Shown here piece after piece: positions 4,003-5,829 of a DNA stretch of 5,829 bases (position 1 is its first letter; each line of letters begins with the position of its first letter). This stretch comes from Planctomycetaceae bacterium UBA6163 (GTDB taxonomy: Bacteria > Planctomycetota > Planctomycetia > Pirellulales > Pirellulaceae), in the NCBI GenBank assembly GCA_002428205.1, contig DIUH01000080.1, positions 1-5,829 of the forward strand, given 5' to 3'. A program made the position numbers and the translations under genes. Below the pieces are notes generated by a model. That model saw only the letters and a program-made list of their open reading frames with translations, was not told the origin of the DNA and did not search any database.

Positions 4003-5829
4003 TTGCCACTGGGTGCGACGCCGATGGATACCGCAGAGTTCATGCTCGGACGTGTCGCGGTTGTACCTCTGTTATTCGAAAGCAATGGCCAAGTTGATCC
4101 CAATACGGAGAACTGGACACCCAGCGAGATCGAATCGGCGCTTGATAAAGTCCAAAGGGGCGTGCAGTGGTGGAGCGACGCGCTGGATCGCTTGGGAACG
4201 GTTCACAATCTCGAATTCGTGATCGACGATCAATTCGCACGCAACCCGTTTCCCACGCCTTACGAACTGATTTCACGGCCGAGCCAATTCCACTCGATTG
4301 TCGTCGGATCTTTTTTGGAAGATCAGGGGTATGGCGAAGCCGGCACAATCGAAAATGCGATTCGCCTGTTCAACAACGACGCGCGGCAACGGCTAAACGC
4401 CGATTGGGCCTTTTCGATCGTTATCGTCAATTCGGCAAATGATGCGCTGGTCGGTGATGGCCAGTTTGGTCCCGGCAGCGAGTTCGCTAATGCGTTTGCC
4501 TATCCCGGTGGACAATACGTCGTCACGCCGTCGACGCGTCCGGTCAGCACCATCACTCACGAAGTCGGACACATTTTCTGGGCTAGAGACGAATATCCTG
4601 GCGGCGGATCGTGGACCGATCGGCGCGGATACTACAACGCCCAAAATTGGAACGCGGCAAACAACCCGACTCCGGGCTTCGTTCAAGAACCGAGCATCAT
4701 GCGCGCCGGCACCGCACTGGCGCAGTCGTTTTCGTCCTATGTCTTGCCCGAATCGACGATGGCGATGATCGGTTGGCGAGACAGCGACGGTAATGGCATT
4801 TTTGATGTGTTGGATGTGCCGTTGCGATTGGAAGGAGCGGGCCGCTTCGACGCGATACAAGGCGTGTTTTCATTCGAGGGTTTTGCCACCGCAGTCGCCC
4901 TGCCCAATCAAAATAGTTCGGGCCAGCAAAACGACATCACGCTCAATCGCGTTGACCGCATCGAATATCGGCTTGATGGCGGAACTTGGCAAACGGCCGC
5001 GGTCGTGGGAAAACAGTCCAGTGCCATCAACTTTCAGGTTGCCGTCGATGACTATTCGACGATAGAAATCCGCGCGATCGATGATCGTGTCGGAGTAACC
5101 AGCGGAGTCTACAGCACCGACATGTTGTTGCCGATGATCGCCGGTGCTTCGGTCTCTGGCCTGGCGTTCCTCAACACCGGCGAGGCCGAATCCGAACTCT
5201 CCCCAAGCCTGTTGTCAGGCGTCACTGCCGAACTGGTTCATATTGATGGATCGCCCCTGTTTTCGGGTTCGGTGGATCCCGATCAATACACCACCAGCAT
5301 CGCCCTGCCGTCGATCGATGGCGTTTCCTTGGTCGCGTTGGGACAAGTCCTCGATGGACGCGTCGGTTCCCTGGCAACACCTTCGTCGACCGGTTCACGA
5401 GCCTTCGGTTTCTACAACCGACAAACCATTACCTGGCAACACCGCTGGGCGCCAGACAAACAACTGCTGATTACGTTTGACCAGCCCGTTGGTAATGTCC
5501 AACTCGACGCCATCGGTCTCGGGCACGTCACTAACCCAAGCTTTGGTCGGCTGGAAGCCTATGATGCGGCGGGCAATCTGCTGACCCGCTACACCACCGC
5601 GGCTTTGGTCGCCAACGAAACCGAAACGATGCAGGTCAGCGATCGTGCCGGGCGAATTGCTAGTGTTCGTGCGTTCGGGCACGCGTTCAGCACGGTCGGA
5701 CTGGATAACTTGCGCTACGGAGCGGAAAGCTCGGTTACCACGTCGGCTGACGGCGTCTTCGGATTTTCCGGCGTCCCTGATGGCAACTATCGACTGACTC
5801 TCACCCCCGAGCGACTGATTCATGCATTT
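3901..5829 (+). CDS. Putative secreted zinc metallopeptidase with Cna-B-like domain, 3' end outside window
   Basis: An open frame of 643 residues from the ATG at 3901, with no stop before the window end. In-frame ATGs also occur at 3769, 3820 and 3961, below the stop at 3733. I choose 3901 because it places a short Arg-rich leader before RLEPLEQRNMFAA, which resembles the LEPR-XLL N-terminal signature of planctomycete exported proteins, and because GGGG sits 8 bases upstream. Numbering from 3901: residues 45-270 are the peptidase domain, with zinc motif H220-E221-V-G-H224, Asp230 at the third ligand position and a Met-turn-like EPSIM267. A calcium loop follows, D294-x-D296-x-N298-G-x-x-x-D302 type (DSDGNGIFD), then an Ig-like region (about 346-405) and a split Cna-B/SdrD-B-like domain (416-458 and about 612-638) around an inserted module. 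It probably cleaves extracellular protein; the substrate is unknown. No classical hydrophobic signal peptide is evident. Gene real: very sure; zinc peptidase: fairly sure. Confidence 0.93.
   Translation, partial: MPASNRQRRSDASRLRSRRAMRLEPLEQRNMFAALPLGATPMDTAEFMLGRVAVVPLLFESNGQVDPNTENWTPSEIESALDKVQRGVQWWSDALDRLGTVHNLEFVIDDQFARNPFPTPYELISRPSQFHSIVVGSFLEDQGYGEAGTIENAIRLFNNDARQRLNADWAFSIVIVNSANDALVGDGQFGPGSEFANAFAYPGGQYVVTPSTRPVSTITHEVGHIFWARDEYPGGGSWTDRRGYYNAQNWNAANNPTPGFVQEPSIMRAGTALAQSFSSYVLPESTMAMIGWRDSDGNGIFDVLDVPLRLEGAGRFDAIQGVFSFEGFATAVALPNQNSSGQQNDITLNRVDRIEYRLDGGTWQTAAVVGKQSSAINFQVAVDDYSTIEIRAIDDRVGVTSGVYSTDMLLPMIAGASVSGLAFLNTGEAESELSPSLLSGVTAELVHIDGSPLFSGSVDPDQYTTSIALPSIDGVSLVALGQVLDGRVGSLATPSSTGSRAFGFYNRQTITWQHRWAPDKQLLITFDQPVGNVQLDAIGLGHVTNPSFGRLEAYDAAGNLLTRYTTAALVANETETMQVSDRAGRIASVRAFGHAFSTVGLDNLRYGAESSVTTSADGVFGFSGVPDGNYRLTLTPERLIHAF
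4033..4722 (+). other. Metzincin-like zinc peptidase domain
   Basis: The domain starts with a hydrophobic strand (GRVAVVPLLFES) and a helix with GVQWWSDAL. A central strand (WAFSIVIVNS) and AYPGGQYVVTPS follow, then the active-site helix STITHEVGHIFWARDEY. H220 (4558), H224 (4570) and D230 (4588) are the expected zinc ligands and E221 (4561) the catalytic base. M267 (4699) in PSIM, 43 residues past H224, fits a Met-turn. Snapalysin-type enzymes are known to use Asp as third ligand. The DEY ending also recalls M64-type HExGHxFxxLADEY motifs, but one residue shorter. Confidence 0.7.
5146..5814 (+). other. Cna-B/SdrD-B-like domain split by a nested beta-sandwich
   Basis: The N-terminal half, ASVSGLAFLNTGEAESELSP then GVTAELVHIDGSPLFSG (5146-5270), matches the opening strands of Cna-B/SdrD-B folds. 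The expected closing half, TTSADGVFGFSGVPDGNYRL (5737-5796), comes only about 155 residues later. Between them lies a separate module (about 5275-5721) starting DPDQY. Its landmarks are STGSRAFGFYN, LLITFDQPVGNVQLDAIG, GRLEAYDAAGNLLTRYTT, ETMQVS and a final LDNLRYG. The nested module resembles lectin- or discoidin-like sandwiches that end in 'LDNL.(Y/F)G'. Confidence 0.6.

Noticed and set aside
3801..4097. A 98-codon + frame overlapping the gene 2 start, with a hydrophobic stretch that might look like a signal peptide
   Set aside because: It is in a different frame from the peptidase and ends without any domain. I see no frameshift that would join it, and the gene 2 frame already has an LEPR-XLL-like leader.
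4393..4860. A 155-codon minus-strand open frame
   Set aside because: It is antisense to the zinc motif region of gene 2, where the + strand has HEVGH and the Met-turn.
5395..5823. A 142-codon minus-strand open frame
   Set aside because: It is antisense to the nested module and Cna-B-like end of gene 2; no motif supports it.

Overview
The window looks like part of a planctomycete chromosome, most like the Rhodopirellula/Pirellula group. This is inferred from protein architecture, not from a search. It has moderately high GC. It carries one very large, mosaic, secreted-type protein with a GEVED-type domain and a paired dockerin-like calcium-loop module near its C-terminus. A second gene opens with the basic 'LEPLEQR' leader that resembles the planctomycete LEPR-XLL N-terminal signature. 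Both genes lie on the + strand, both are cut by a window edge, and together they fill about 94% of the window.

Region 1 (1-3578): the 3' part, at least 1191 codons, of a giant extracellular protein whose start lies upstream. Reading along it: the end of a right-handed beta-helix, interrupted by a nested beta-sandwich module (171-632); the helix exit/cap segment; an Ig-like domain (1185-1442); about three degenerate copies of a beta-rich repeat (1608-2363); a GEVED domain (2487-2987); a dockerin-like pair of calcium loops (3006-3245); and a hydrophilic tail of about 110 residues.

Region 2 (3579-3900): a 322-bp intergenic gap with no convincing gene. It holds a small hairpin, a strong 20-bp stem-loop (3632-3680) that is the best terminator candidate for gene 1, a 13-bp palindrome (3708-3720) and a weak promoter candidate (3744-3773).

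Region 3 (3901-5829): the 5' part, 643 codons and still open at the window end, of a putative secreted zinc metallopeptidase. It has an HEVGH zinc motif with Asp at the third metzincin ligand position and a downstream Met-turn-like segment (EPSIM). These are followed by a calcium-loop motif, an Ig-like domain and a Cna-B/SdrD-B-like fold that appears to be split by an inserted beta-sandwich module.

The two genes probably form separate transcripts of the same functional class: large surface or matrix proteins, one apparently structural or adhesive and one proteolytic plus adhesive. The most notable feature is that both neighbours appear to have a beta-sandwich module inserted inside another repetitive or beta fold. 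I see no CRISPR array, tRNA, rRNA, insertion sequence or phage signature.
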